A DNA stretch of 64,000 nt from Solen grandis (GCA_021229015.1 CM037777.1:57109608-57173607); one strand, 5' to 3'. Shown: positions 51,801 to 60,925, counted from the stretch's first letter. The notes: a model not told the origin generated them from the sequence alone. Program-made: numbers and translations.

Positions 51801-53563
51801 CAGAAGTAATCAAACAAAACAAAATGTTCAAACAAATGTAGCGAATTAAAACATCAAACTTCAGATATGTATAATGACGGATAATGAACATGCAGTGTTT
51901 ACTTTAGGATACAGGTGCCACTTAGTGTTGGCCTTGATAGTGGATCTCTTCACCTTAGAGCTCTTAATACTGAACTTTTTTCTAAACAAGCCGTCATCAC
52001 GAGCGGCCACACAGGCGGAGAGAATGCGCGCACGTGTAAACAATGGCGCGTGCTATGAATCGTCTGCTTCAAATTTCTGCAGGGAATCATGGGAGCTATT
52101 TGGCGCCAGCTGAATCCATTTTTGCAGAGATATGTACGGAATTTAATTGAAAGTTACCTTTTTTATTGCAAAACCTTGAACATGTTAGCATTTTATTAAG
52201 ATAGTTCTAAGGTAAACAAATTGTCGAAATAAAAAAATGACCGACACATTCCTCAAACTCTTCAAAGGTGGATATGTAAAGCGGAAAGTCTGAAAAATAG
52301 CTATTTCCGTTAATTTCGACCACTGATGTGCGCTTACTGCTTGCGTCACCATCAAGATATTACAGAAATAGAAATCTGCATCACGCATTTTACAAGAAAT
52401 TCAGGTTGTTAAACTGATCAACAACACACAGTAACAAAAAGCCAAGAAGAACTATCTTATCACATAAATCAATTTGCTTAATGTTTATGTGGCCAGTTTT
52501 AAATATGGGCCCATTTACTTATAATTCCAGCGCTCAGCGATAACAATACAGGCCGAGGTGCTACCGTAATGAAATTTATTCAAATAAAATTATTATACTA
52601 ATCAGATTAATGGCTTGTTTAAAATGGTATAGATTGTCTAATGTCTACGTCCATATTTGAAATACTCATTTAAATGCAAAAGCAACAACAAAAAACAAGC
52701 TGCTAACTGCTCTAAAACGGGATGGAAATAGTCCAAGTCAGAAAATAAAACTTAAGACATACAGACGGTAACATTTATGAGTATATTATAGATAAAAGAT
52801 TGATGAAATTAAGTGTACACATATAATAAGGATTGTATAATTTATTCTTTCTATCTATCTTGGTGTGGAAATACCACGTGGTATATGACGTCATTTTAAG
52901 CTATTTTGCATCGATTCGAAAAAGAAAGTTGCTATAATTACTTATTTTTCACCAATTTTAATGCGATATAGCGTATGCGAAGCTGAAAATTGTGCACAAC
53001 ACAAAAACCTCAATGATTTTTTTTTTGTCAATTTTTAAATTCAGTAAAACTTTATTAGCGATGTGCATTACGTGTAATCAAACAAAATTTCACCAACTCG
53101 GAAGGTTTTCCCGAAAGAATCATTGAGACCTTTGTTTAGGGCACAATTTTCCGCCTCGCATACACTATATACCATTAAAATTGATCAAGAAATAAAATAC
53201 TTACAGCAGTTTTTCTCTCTGAATCGATACAAAATATGTTTTTCTCGATAGTTTGAAATGGCGTCATATACCACGTGGTATGGCTACACTGTATTTGTTT
53301 GTCAGCATAAGCAAACGCCCCAAGTTGCAGCTTTCAACTGTTACAGCTCCGTCCTTCACCCCCCAATCTGTGGTTTGTTTTACTGACACACATTTTCTGG
53401 TACCGTAACGATTCAGTTTATATGTTCCTTTTATATTCCCGAAATCATGCTCAACATCTTTATTGTTTAATGTTAATAAAAGCAATGAGGTGAATGGGTT
53501 TTCTATGCACGTCTGGTAAGTGTAAAGTCTGGGTTTCGCATGAAATTTGTTGCATGGTTGGGT

Positions 53564-53597
<34 letters not shown>

Positions 53598-56500
53598 CAA
53601 TCATCACTTCTATCTTTATCATCATCACTTCCATGGATCTTCATCATCATCACTTCCATCTTTCCTCACTGCCTTGTTTCGTTCACATCATAACTTTTTT
53701 TCTGTCATCCCTATTCAAACGTAACTACTGTAAGAGTAAATATCACTCGCACCATTAAAAATAATGATAAATTTCCGCCCGCATATCACCGTCTCAGTTA
53801 TCATCATGCAATAGCGATAATACCTTGTTTATTTTCATAGCAAAATAATCTCAATTCATTTTTATGTTTATACCGTCTTTTAACAAGCATTTAAGCTCTC
53901 AGTGTTGTATTTTTACTCCAGCAAATAAAAAAAAAGCAAATTTACAATGTAGAGACTGTTTCAGTTTATTACAATGTAATAAACCACTTAGATCTCACAA
54001 GTTATTACGGTGACTTTGGACTAAAAAGCAACTTCTAATTTCGTTCCAGTACAAAAAGCGGGATGAACTATGAAATTGCTCTGTGTTTTTAGACGTGCCT
54101 TACTATCTTTGGAGAATGAAATGTCAAATTTCAATTCCAAGGACGTTTGCAAGAAGCAGTTAACGAGTTCACCCTATTTATTGCCTGAAGGATTTTCAGA
54201 GAGAGCATTTCAGAGATTTTATGCATAAACTTAACAAAAAAACTATACATGCCATAAATAAATTGTTGTATATGTTAATACATTCTTGTAATTTGTAACT
54301 TGTTTGCTGAATAATATATTATTGTAAAGCTTTCTGCTGGCTTTTCTTTTTGTTACACCTTGTACGTAGCAAAATAAATTAAGCACTTAACTCTCCAGTG
54401 ACCAGTAAATATAATTCTACAATCACCAAGTGTATTATATAACGTTGATTAAAAGATCTACACAAACATCATTCAATCATTTGTATATTTTGGAACTGCA
54501 AGATAACAATAGATGTCGGAACAACACATATGCCTCCTACGCCCCCCCCCCCCCCCCCCCCATCGAGGTTACTGTGACCTTGACCTTAGACCAAATGACC
54601 CCAAAATCAATAGGGGGCATCTACTAGTCATGACCAATCACCCTATGAAGTTTGAGGAATTTGGGCCCAAGCGTTTTTTAGCTTTTGACTGGAAACGAAG
54701 TGGTCTACCGCCGGACCGACCGACAGATCGACCGACGGACCGACATTTGCAAAATATAGGGAGTGGGGGATAATAAAATCGTATAGACTTGACATGAATC
54801 CGGGAACAGTCGTATCCATTAAATTGCAAGTAATACTGACACAACGAATTTCAAATGTAATACATGTAGCAACGGCAAACAGTAGCCAGTACTCGGCGTG
54901 GATATATTTACAGTCCCCGAAACAGGACCCAGTTATTGGACTAGTTGCTCTGCATTTTCAATTATCTTTTACTTTGAGCGACCGGTATCTTCTTTAAAAT
55001 CTACCACATGACTGCGATGTTGAATTTTTTTATACGTAACCTTTTATATTTTTCAAGACACACTTTCAACGTTCTATCCATTTTCTGCAAATAAAAAGAA
55101 TATTCACAAAAAAGTGGATTGCACCAACAAATGTAACCTGCCGCGATTTTCTTCCTTTTCATATGAAATAAAAAAAAAATCTGAAAGCCTTGTGGTGTTG
55201 CTTATCATCTGATAGGCTTTCATTGCCTAATCCAAAACCTCCTGGTGAATCATCAAGAGCCGAGGTTGCTTTGGGATTGTCTTATCTCATGGAAAAGTCG
55301 GGTGGCATAAACGGGATGCTAAAACAGCAGGAGTTTGAAACTGATCAACGAGGTGTATTTCCCATTATCTTAGCAAAACAACGGCCAATTGTTGTATAAA
55401 AAAGAAGTTGGTGATATAAAATCAATGAGTGTCTGAAACTAGGTAAATCTCTTACTTTGAAAACAAAAATCGAATAAAGATGAACGTAGAAACTGAATTA
55501 ATACAACTGCAGTTGAACTTGTATTAGCGGTCACTTGTATAAAGCGGTCAAGCTGCATTTAGCGGTTAGTTAAACTTAACCAAAGTAACAATTTTTTATA
55601 TATTTAAAACTTCATTTAGAGACTTCCTCTGTTAAGCGGACACATTCTCTTGTCCCCTTGACTGACCGTTACAGATTGGTTTGACTGTACTTAAGACGTC
55701 ATTGCCCAAACCCAGTGCATTGGCAACTTAAAATTAAAACATTAAGAAAAGGCATGTCTAAGAAATATTCTATGAAATGTTGTGGGTATAATACTATATC
55801 TCTCGTTACCCCAGGGATATTCATGTACAAATGTATGACGTTTTTAAACTATTTATTGACTGAACTTCGAATATAGAGCATGTCAACAACATATCTATCC
55901 ACCCATCCCACGCCCATTAGTTGTGTACAGAAGATACCTATGTAAAGGAACACCTCTAAGCAGCGACACTTTTCTGTGACCACGGAATGTGATGTATATG
56001 AAGCTACAAAAGTGTATGGGCAAACAGAAGAGACCCTTATCATATAGCTCCTAAAAAGAGTTGTCTGATCTAGGTCTGCTCTGTTTCGTCATTGCGTCAA
56101 TATGTCCATATGAGGTAAAGAATTAATGACACATAAATGGTTCTTTGTAGCAAATTAAATGAAAGTGTCGTCCTTTACACACGAGGGGGCAATGAGACGG
56201 GCCGGTAGATTGTCCTGTTACCAATGTCTCCGACTGCATATTCATTATGTAGAATCATCTGAGCAGTTACGGATGTGAGTTTGTAAATTGTGTGTGCTTT
56301 GAAATGGGCTCCATCTAACATATTTGTATTTATTATTTGCATAATTAAGTAACCATTTTTAAAATTTTTGTTTGAGTAATAAATACATTAATTAACTATT
56401 TAAATCTAGTTTGACATTCCCCTTGACCAAACTCCAAGCATTCAAAACCGATAAAATCTTTTATACGTTTGATTTTAACGTGTTCTTTTTAAAAATAGCT

Positions 56501-58776
56501 TTAAAGGTAATCCATCCATCACTGAAATATTATCATGGTCCTTCGAATGCTTAAAAAGAATTCAGTGCCGATACAAGCATCCATTGACATGGAGTTATAG
56601 GCAATGTTGCTAAAAACCTATTAAGGCTTGCATTTGCTATAAAATTCCAATGATCATTTGATGGACCCTGATCACAATCAAACGATGGATGGATTACCTT
56701 AATTCAGTATAAGTGGAATGTTTTTAGAGACAGCTTCAATCTTCAGCGATAATTCCAGACATAGTTTATTGATTCCTTTTTCTATTTTGGGTGAACTATT
56801 AAGAAAACACCTGCACATATAGATCAAGGTTTAAATGAAATTCTGATCCAGGAAGATTATGATTTACATACTAAAGCAATGAATAACATGATATTTACAT
56901 CTTAATAAGATCGGGTCATTTCAATTTGCAGATCTGTCACATTTGCGGGATATCTAGAATGACACATGACACAAAAACAACCCAATTTAAAAGCAGTGGA
57001 ACGAGAATGACATGCATATGTTTAAAATGCCTAAGCAAAATGTAATTCTAATACTGTGAAATAATTAATTTTCGTTGGACAAAAACTTTGTCGATTTCGT
57101 GTAGGGTTTTATGCACGAATATTTATCCTCACGAAAACATGTCTCATATATAGACCTCACGTTTTCTAGATTATAGATCCACGAATAAACGTACCCATGA
57201 AATATCCTTAGGTACATCATCAACGAAATTTAATGTCAACGAAAATTAATGATTTTACAGTAATGGTTTAAAACCAAGTTGAGGTAGAAAATGCATGTGG
57301 ACTACATTTATGCATGAAATGTACATGTATACCACGTTTTTTTTTTCTTAATTTGATTTATGGATGACTATATGCAAGTAAATTTTCAAACTTTACCAGA
57401 ATCTTAACAACAATAACGTGACCATCTGACCATCATTTTCTGCATGATGAGATTGACAAGTTCTTCGATAAATCGTGTACATTTTTGCGTTAAATTGCGT
57501 AAACGTTTATTGTTTATTGAAATGATATTTCTACTCAAAAATTGTTAAGGACCACTTTTGGCATGCTTGTGTACGTGTATTGACATTTGTGCTGTTCTGT
57601 CTTTACTCATGATTTATTAGGTTGTTTTGGCCAAAGTGTGACGGAAGTTGATTTTTCCGTAACTTAATTTTTTTTCTGTAAATCAATGAACATAAAGTAA
57701 TCCTTATTAAAGTTATGGGTACTAGATTCATAATCGAGAGGTCTTATTCAGTATTCAAATGCTAAATCGTGTGTTAATATCAAAAACGTATTTTCATGAT
57801 TGGCGATCTTACAATAAAATCAATATTATATATATATATATTATTTATTTCATGTCATTGTCATGACTTTTAAGCCCCTTTTTCGCTCCCTCTTGTTTTT
57901 TTTTTTATTTTCGATGGGAAACCTCAATTACAGGATATTACGTCATAACTATTGATTTGGCGTCATTTGTATTATTACGTTTAGAGACAAGCTTAGTAAA
58001 TGCAACCCTACATCAAAAAGGGTTGGGCCGGAAATTGTTGTCGTCATTAAAATGTTTACATTTTATCTTTCATGGTAGAGATTTATAAATCATTTAAAAA
58101 ATACTTCTCTGTTTTACCGTGCAACTGTTATTTCTATTTTCATTAGGGCAAATCTGTTGGGACTTTTAGTAAAGATTTATATTTACGAGTACGGCTAATT
58201 TGCTGTACATTTGTAAAAGTGGTAATGACGTCGTAATATCAATTTCAAGATGTTTTATTACACATTTAAGTAATAATACAATTATGTGATAAAATGAGCA
58301 TTTAAGTTTACGTTTCTTTAGCAGTAACTAATAGGAATTGGCGTTTTATGACCTTGAAAATGATGATAACAATGTTTAGGCAATTAGATAGCAACCCCAA
58401 AGTGTTTTTTTTTTAAATAAAACTCGCGCGGCATGATTGTATTTTTTACTATTTAAACTTTTTTATACTATTAAAACTTAAAAGCCTCCTACAAGTTGTT
58501 ATCTTATGAGGTGTTCCACATGTAGATTGCTGTCTAGATATATACAAATCTTTAAACTAAATAGAGCAGCCCTAGGGCTGGGAGAAAGCTGTTATCGTTT
58601 TAAAGTTTTGTTTGAGAAAAGGGCATGTTTATACCTCACTGGTTGGGGCCATTCATTACATTTGCTGTATAATTAACGTAGATATATTGCCTACTCTACG
58701 ATATAATAAATCGTTCATGACTTTAACAGAATTTTTGATTATATCCAAAATAACTTAAATATGGATAGTCACTGAA

Positions 58777-58807
<31 letters not shown>

Positions 58808-59216
58808 GAAATCCCTTGCTTCTTTCATTCATCAACGTAATGATTCTAAAGTTTATTCTGATTCTGTATTTTATTATTCTAATTATTGTCGAGGACAAAT
58901 ATCTTAGACAACATATCATACTTGCCATGAAATTGATCGTGAACAACCAAGAGAGACGATGACAGGTCGAGTCACTTCATTTCAAATTACAATAATGCAA
59001 TGCAGAGTATTGAACAGAAACACTTACCGTAATGATGTGGTCATCTCCCGAATGCTGATCCTCGTTTTCATCCTCAATCGTTAATCCTGAGGGCATTGTT
59101 GGTTTAGACAAAATATCACCAGTATGTCGGTTTTGTTGTTTATGGCTCATCATCAACACACCGCCACACGCAAAAACAACAATCATCACAGCACAGTGAC
59201 ACAACACACGCAACAT
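37205..59216 (-). CDS. PDGF/VEGF-family secreted growth factor, complete six-exon gene
   Basis: Secreted cystine-knot ligand of the PDGF/VEGF superfamily (invertebrate PVF-like), expected to dimerise and activate a receptor tyrosine kinase of the VEGFR/PDGFR type; the role is inferred from the family. Joining exons 59216-59028, 44248-44020, 40700-40471, 39833-39721, 38971-38837 and 37316-37205 gives 1008 bases, 335 residues plus TGA. Every junction has GT/AG borders and matching phase (0, 1, 0, 2, 2). Residues 1 to about 24 form a hydrophobic signal peptide. Residues 159-246 carry the eight knot cysteines (159, 184, 190, 196, 197, 203, 244, 246). Residues 255-335 are a cysteine-rich, basic tail. 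The signature reads PEC-x4-RC then GCC, followed by CEC. The first in-frame ATG in its exon was chosen. Oddities are a three-residue insertion between RC and GCC and a 14.8 kb first intron. Orthology to a named vertebrate VEGF or PDGF cannot be settled here. Confidence 0.9.
37532..37745 (+). mobile_element. TTAA-bounded MITE, family Q copy 4
   Basis: Starts TTAACCCTTAACCCC and ends ATGAATATTCTTGGAGTAAA then GGTTTTAA. It is diverged and lies in growth factor intron 5. Confidence 0.55.
37960..38030 (+). mobile_element. Degenerate SINE head
   Basis: B box GGTTCGACTCC at 37990-38000; the A box side is decayed. Confidence 0.4.
38295..38465 (+). repeat. 'AAGGTCATATGAAGGTCA' dispersed repeat
   Basis: GGTCAAGGTCATATGAAGGT followed by CAAACAGACAGACC, a common molluscan interspersed motif with no coding frame. 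Confidence 0.45.
38837..38971 (-). CDS. Growth factor exon 5 (cysteine-rich tail), residues 254-299
   Basis: Acceptor TTTTGTTTCAG|T at 38972-38973, donor TTAAT|GTAAGA at 38836; phase 2 in, 2 out. It encodes CHKRCP-x10-NCECKC-x6-C, a pattern like the C-terminal cysteine-rich repeats of VEGF-C and Balbiani-ring 3 type motifs, followed by a basic segment KKCRRIQKGFH. If the last donor were not used, the frame would stop at the TAA that overlaps the splice site. Confidence 0.85.
39345..39615 (-). mobile_element. SINE, inverted copy between exons 4 and 5
   Basis: 'CGATGTCTACTTGAGACAGA', 'CACTGCAGTATCACACC', 'CCTGACACCGGGCCAACCAG' match the reverse complement of the body at 27773; the head near 39590 is degenerate. 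It lies in growth factor intron 4. Confidence 0.6.
39721..39833 (-). CDS. Growth factor exon 4 (second half of cystine knot, CxC), residues 217-254
   Basis: Too short (113 bases) to stand out as an open frame; found by looking for the missing C-x-C of the knot. Acceptor TTTACAG|GTG at 39834-39835, donor AAACAAA|GTAAGT at 39720; phase 0 in, 2 out. It encodes VFESSDGSYLKPVIKLIQ, then NHTSCECKRI, which matches the closing strand and final C-x-C of VEGF/PDGF domains (C244, C246). A second sequon, NHT, lies just before the CEC. Confidence 0.9.
40471..40700 (-). CDS. Growth factor exon 3 (first half of cystine knot), residues 140-216
   Basis: Acceptor TTATTTTCAG|AC at 40701-40702 and donor TTCTAT|GTAAGT at 40470; phase 1 in, 0 out. 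Contains six of the eight PDGF/VEGF cysteines: C159, C184, C190, C196, C197 and C203. The core reads YPECTVVHRC, then RNTS, then GCCPLGSECGPKT. In the family pattern RC is normally followed directly by one small residue and GCC, so this protein carries extra residues, and they form an N-T-S glycosylation sequon. Confidence 0.92.
41354..41602. mobile_element. Inverted-repeat element, AGTCCCCTACCGGTG ends, family X
   Basis: A perfect 15-base inverted repeat (AGTCCCCTACCGGTG at 41354-41368 and its complement at 41588-41602) bounds 249 bases, which include a GACA tandem tract at 41529-41553. It is MITE-like with no coding frame. Confidence 0.6.
41612..41740. mobile_element. Family R fragment
   Basis: The internal family R segment only ('ATGCAAGCATCCATGGGCTT', 'TTGCATTTACTTTAAAATTC'). 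It directly abuts the inverted-repeat element ending at 41602, and its own termini are missing. Confidence 0.5.
43027..43223 (+). mobile_element. TTAA-bounded MITE, family Q copy 5
   Basis: Starts TTAATCCGTTGCCTCACATA then GACTCATTTTGACCC; ends GAATATTCATGAGGTAAAGG then GTTAA. It lies in growth factor intron 2. Confidence 0.6.
43635..43774. mobile_element. GTGTCACCTGCT element, family U copy 1
   Basis: 'ACAAGAGTGTTCTCTGGAAC' to 'ACAGCAGGTGACACAAAA'. It shares most of its text with 46391-46510 and has inverted TGTGACCTGCT and AGCAGGTGACAC ends. It also carries GGACAGACAGACG tracts. Confidence 0.55.
44020..44248 (-). CDS. Growth factor exon 2 (propeptide-like region), residues 64-140
   Basis: Acceptor TTTCTTTTAG|G at 44249-44250 and donor GAAT|GTGAGT at 44019; phase 0 in, 1 out. 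It encodes a cysteine-free, charged and probably helical region (DLPFRKVSREEFEKHILT...) with one N-glycosylation sequon, NLT. By position it matches the N-terminal propeptide or pre-knot segment of PDGF/VEGF proteins. Nothing more specific can be said about it. Confidence 0.85.
44933..45028 (+). CDS. Exon-like segment with stop inside growth factor intron 1
   Basis: A pyrimidine-rich acceptor (TTTTTCCTGTTTATCTGAAAG|G) leads in phase 0 into 31 codons and TAG: ESTLQQLKISKCETTSLG, TIDENLEEQKTAQ. The codon content is convincingly protein-like. It is antisense to the growth factor gene. No upstream partner is proven; the exon at 24006-24104 leaves in the same phase but is 20 kb away. Confidence 0.25.
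   Translation, partial: ESTLQQLKISKCETTSLGTIDENLEEQKTAQ
45290..45400 (+). CDS. First exon of a possible small gene nested in growth factor intron 1
   Basis: ATG at 45290 (G at -3) opens 37 codons (MSATMVEKDTVGLTSKTM, DEKYIFDLITEIKNRREN E) ending at donor GAG|GTAATA in phase 0. A short upstream ORF with a strong start (GCAATGG at 45247, 11 codons) precedes it. The segment is hydrophilic and coding-like. It pairs in phase with 46809-46856. It is not recognised as a known family. Confidence 0.32.
45600..45820 (+). repeat. SINE-related repeat before a CT microsatellite
   Basis: 'AAGTACTGGTCCAACTCAGC' resembles the tail of the SINEs at 14033 and 32744. The open frames here on both strands are products of this repeat and the adjoining (CT)n. 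Confidence 0.35.
45825..45881. repeat. (CT)n microsatellite
   Basis: Long CT tract with one interruption. Confidence 0.85.
46391..46510. mobile_element. GTGTCACCTGCT element, family U copy 2
   Basis: 'ACAAGAGTGTTGTCTTTGGA' to 'ACAGCAGGTGACACAAAA'. Shorter than copy 1 because the GACAGACA tract is missing. Confidence 0.55.
46809..46856 (+). CDS. Second exon of the possible nested small gene
   Basis: A very good acceptor (CTTTTTCTTTGCAG|GAG) is followed in phase 0 by ELTWFKGCSTVWIVL and TGA. Together with 45290-45400 this gives a 52-residue protein whose hydrophobic tip is in the second exon. An ATTAAA lies at 47077-47082. Confidence 0.3.
   Translation, partial: ELTWFKGCSTVWIVL
48769..48956. 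mobile_element. Family R copy 3, TTAA at both ends
   Basis: TTAAGGCAATCCATCCAG at the left and GGTTGGCTTTCCTTAA at the right; internal 'GGTCCATCAAATGATTGTGG'. Confidence 0.55.
50667..50817. mobile_element. Short TTAA-bounded inverted-repeat element, family S
   Basis: The left arm AAGGTAAAGTCCCTGTAATT GTTCCGCTAC pairs with the right arm ending GGGACTTTACCTTAA, with two mismatches in 30 bases. The total is 151 bases. Only one copy was seen. Confidence 0.65.
50861..50955 (-). mobile_element. Partial family Q element, inverted
   Basis: Contains 'GGGTCTGCTCTGTTTGCCAA' then 'TGCGTCAAAATGAGCCTCTA', the reverse complement of the left third of family Q. Confidence 0.45.
51394..51515. repeat. Tandem duplication, period 85
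   Basis: AGTCGATTTAGCATTATACG plus AGGTGGAAATGTCAAT occurs at 51394 and again at 51479. Looser copies of the theme (TTATATTGAGTCGTTACAG) extend back to about 51245. Confidence 0.55.
52863..53289. mobile_element. Long foldback element with CACGTG in both arms, family T
   Basis: The arms read ATACCACGTGGTATATGACG then TCATTT at the left, and AAATGGCGTCATATACCACG then TGGTAT at the right. Interior pieces are also mirrored (for example CCTCAATGATT and AATCATTGAGACC, GCGTATGCGA and CTCGCATAC), so most of the roughly 430 bases could fold back. There is no coding frame of its own. Confidence 0.65.
53566..53597. repeat. (CAT)n microsatellite
   Basis: CAT repeat, with looser CATCAT text continuing to about 53660. 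It yields poly-Asp and poly-His frames by chance. Confidence 0.85.
54541..54775 (+). repeat. C-run plus 'TGACCTTGACC' dispersed repeat
   Basis: A run of about 20 C, then TGTGACCTTGACCTTAGACC, CTATGAAGTTTGAGG and a CCGACCGACAGATCGACCGA tract. It is the same repeat class as 38295; frames through it are artefacts. Confidence 0.5.
55188..55399 (+). pseudogene. Coding-like fragment, unidentified
   Basis: The frame runs to TAA at 55397-55399 and reads LPNPKPPGESSRAEVALG, LSYLMEKSGGINGMLKQQ, EFETDQRGVFPIILAKQR. The composition is protein-like and ends cleanly, yet there is no convincing acceptor or start. It may be a terminal exon or a remnant of a mobile-element protein inside growth factor intron 1. 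Confidence 0.25.
55507..55690. repeat. 'AGCGGTC' dispersed element copy 2
   Basis: 'AGTTGAACTTGTATTAGCGG', 'TATAAAGCGGTCAAGCTG', then TTAAGCGGACACA and TTTGACTGTA at the end. A short inverted AGTTGAAC/TTGACTGT-type terminus suggests a decayed MITE. Confidence 0.45.
56041..56126 (-). mobile_element. Partial family Q element, inverted
   Basis: 'GTCTGATCTAGGTCTGCTCT', then TTTCGTCATTGCGTCAATAT and ATGAGGTAAAGAATTAA, matching the left end of family Q on the minus strand. Confidence 0.45.
56501..56702. mobile_element. Family R copy 4, best preserved, TTAA at both ends
   Basis: TTAAAGGTAATCCATCCATC at the left and GATGGATGGATTACCTTAA at the right give a 17-base perfect inverted repeat beside TTAA. 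About 200 bases with no open frame. Confidence 0.7.
57051..57263. mobile_element. Family V copy 3, best preserved
   Basis: TACTGTGAAATAATTAATTT TCGTTG at the left and the complement ending GATTTTACAGTA at the right, two mismatches in 26 bases. 'GTCAACGAAAATTAATG' is shared with the other copies. Confidence 0.6.
58777..58806. repeat. (CT)n microsatellite in intron 1
   Basis: CT tract about 220 bases from the exon 1 donor. Confidence 0.8.
59028..59216 (-). CDS. Growth factor exon 1 (signal peptide), residues 1-63
   Basis: Starts at ATG 59216 with A at -3. The first 24 or so residues (MLRVLCHCAVMIVVFACGG...) form a typical hydrophobic signal sequence, followed by a polar, acidic stretch ending DDHIIT. 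The donor is ACG|GTAAGT at 59027, phase 0. The exon probably extends upstream to an acceptor at 59482-59483 (TTCATTACAG|G), which would place the start codon inside an internal exon with a separate 5' untranslated exon upstream. The frame stays open from that acceptor to the ATG but has no earlier ATG. Confidence 0.85.
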
Positions 59217-60338
59217 CGTTTTCTTTTTTATGAGGACGGTTCTCCAAGACTTCCACGCCGAATGCGACCAACGCAAGCGGTTATCGCGTGTGTCTAAATG
59301 TAGGCGCCTGGATTTCAAGCGAGTTCGGTGTCTCGTTGACTGTTGCACCTTTTCGTCAAAACGTCCAAATGATTTAAAGCAACAGTCGCAGCTCAGAGTG
59401 GTCACGGACGTTGCAACACCGTTTAAGCGGTTATCCTTCGTTGATTGTCTTTCTTTTAAACACCTACAGCAAAACTGAATCCTGTAATGAAATGCGAATG
59501 GGTTTATATTAATGTTTACGGTGTTACGTCATTTGTAATCTAGATGATTCAATTACGAACAATAATTAGAACAACGTGGGGTCCGTTTCATTAAACTCTT
59601 CCTACGAATAAATTTGATCTTTGTCTTTAGAAGGTTGTCTTACATACTGATTGTTTACAAATTTCTTATTGAAGAATTGTAATCCATTTTGTAAGGCTAT
59701 CACTTTTTGTTATGAAACACACACACGTATACTACTATTTTATGAATATATGTACACGAATAGTTTTTCGAAGGAAGTTTTGTGAAACGGGCCTCAGCGC
59801 AAGAATTGAATGAAGCCAAACGTCACACCCAGGCGGTGAGTTTGGGCGTGGAGTCTGGTGCCATTACCAGGGAAACGACGTGAGTCTGATCGACCATCTG
59901 TGATACAATTGAGATAATCCTGCAATTGGAACAACGTAACATGTCTTCTCCTTCGACGCCAAAAGCAATCATAAAGTAATGGCAGTTAGTAGAGAAATCT
60001 GGTTTTCTATGTTTGTTTTGCCATATCTCTTGGCATGTTGTCTTTTTAGGATGCATTTCTTATGCGCAGTAATGCACTTCTTCAATGTACTTTTATTTTT
60101 GTGATTAAATGCCACTGACACTCCAAAGTGGATGATAATAATGCATTCTTTATCAAAGAAACATAGCAGCAATCCCTAATGCCTCTAAGAATCCGAAAGT
60201 GAACTCGTGAGTCATAAAGGTTGGGGACTTCTATAGGAAATATGGCGTGGAGTCGAACTGAGGCCTCGGGGTTAAACAAACCCGCTGTTTCGAAAAAATA
60301 TCGACAAAGAGAAAGGATATCAGTTCATAATGTGTTAT

Positions 60339-60386
60339 TCATCATCATTATCATCATCATCTTCTTCATCATCATCATTATTATTG
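60339..60386. repeat. (CAT)n microsatellite
   Basis: Imperfect CAT/CTT repeat. Confidence 0.7.
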
Positions 60387-60715
60387 ATTTATTTTTCATC
60401 TTCCTAAAAAATGAAAATAAAAATATTATTGCTGTTTCTGCCACACTGCTACTACTTATTTAGTAGTAGAAGTAATAGTAGTAGTAGCATTAACGAATGA
60501 TTGGTCTTCAAACTTAAGTTGCCAGAAATAACAAGTATAATAAGGTATAATTGGTAGATAAACGCTGTATGAGCCATTGCAAGCATTACATCTACTCTGT
60601 TAGCAGAAATTTACTGTTTCCACACTGATTATAATTTCTGAGTTCATTTTAGAAGACATTCTAGGGGTAAGGTATGTTTTGCCCTTCCAACTAAAAATTG
60701 ACTTCTTTTGTGAGT

Positions 60716-60925
60716 GTTCCGCGGCCGCGTGGGTAAAGCAGTTGATTTGATATCACTTGGCCTTTCTCTGCTGTGGGTTCGACACCCGATCTGATAATGT
60801 GAACATTTCGTTTAAGAAAGTTTTCCAGCTGGCTTGGGATAGGTCGGAGGTTCAACTTGGGATCATTCTCCAACATGCATTAAATGGTCGCCTCTGTATG
60901 ACTGATACACCTTTTCGGCGATGGT
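60716..60925 (+). mobile_element. tRNA-headed SINE upstream of the growth factor gene
   Basis: CGCGGCCGCGTGGGTAAAGC head and GGTTCGACACC B box (60776-60786), followed by an unrelated body. Confidence 0.5.

Larger units (their letters stand above)
44249..59027 (-). other. Growth factor intron 1 (14.8 kb)
   Basis: The large first intron. It contains a possible antisense small gene (45290-46856), an exon-like segment (44933-45028), several MITEs (46391, 48769, 50667, 52863, 55507, 56501, 57051), a tandem duplication (51394-51515) and CT and CAT microsatellites. Large first introns often hold regulatory elements, but no conserved enhancer can be recognised here. Confidence 0.75.

Noticed and set aside
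53264..53659. 131-codon minus-strand frame with a poly-Asp run
   Set aside because: Poly-Asp is the (CAT)n microsatellite and the C-terminal end lies in the foldback element; the middle shows no recognisable domain.
59230..59478. Plus-strand frame opposite growth factor exon 1
   Set aside because: Antisense shadow of the exon; no start context or splice sites of its own.
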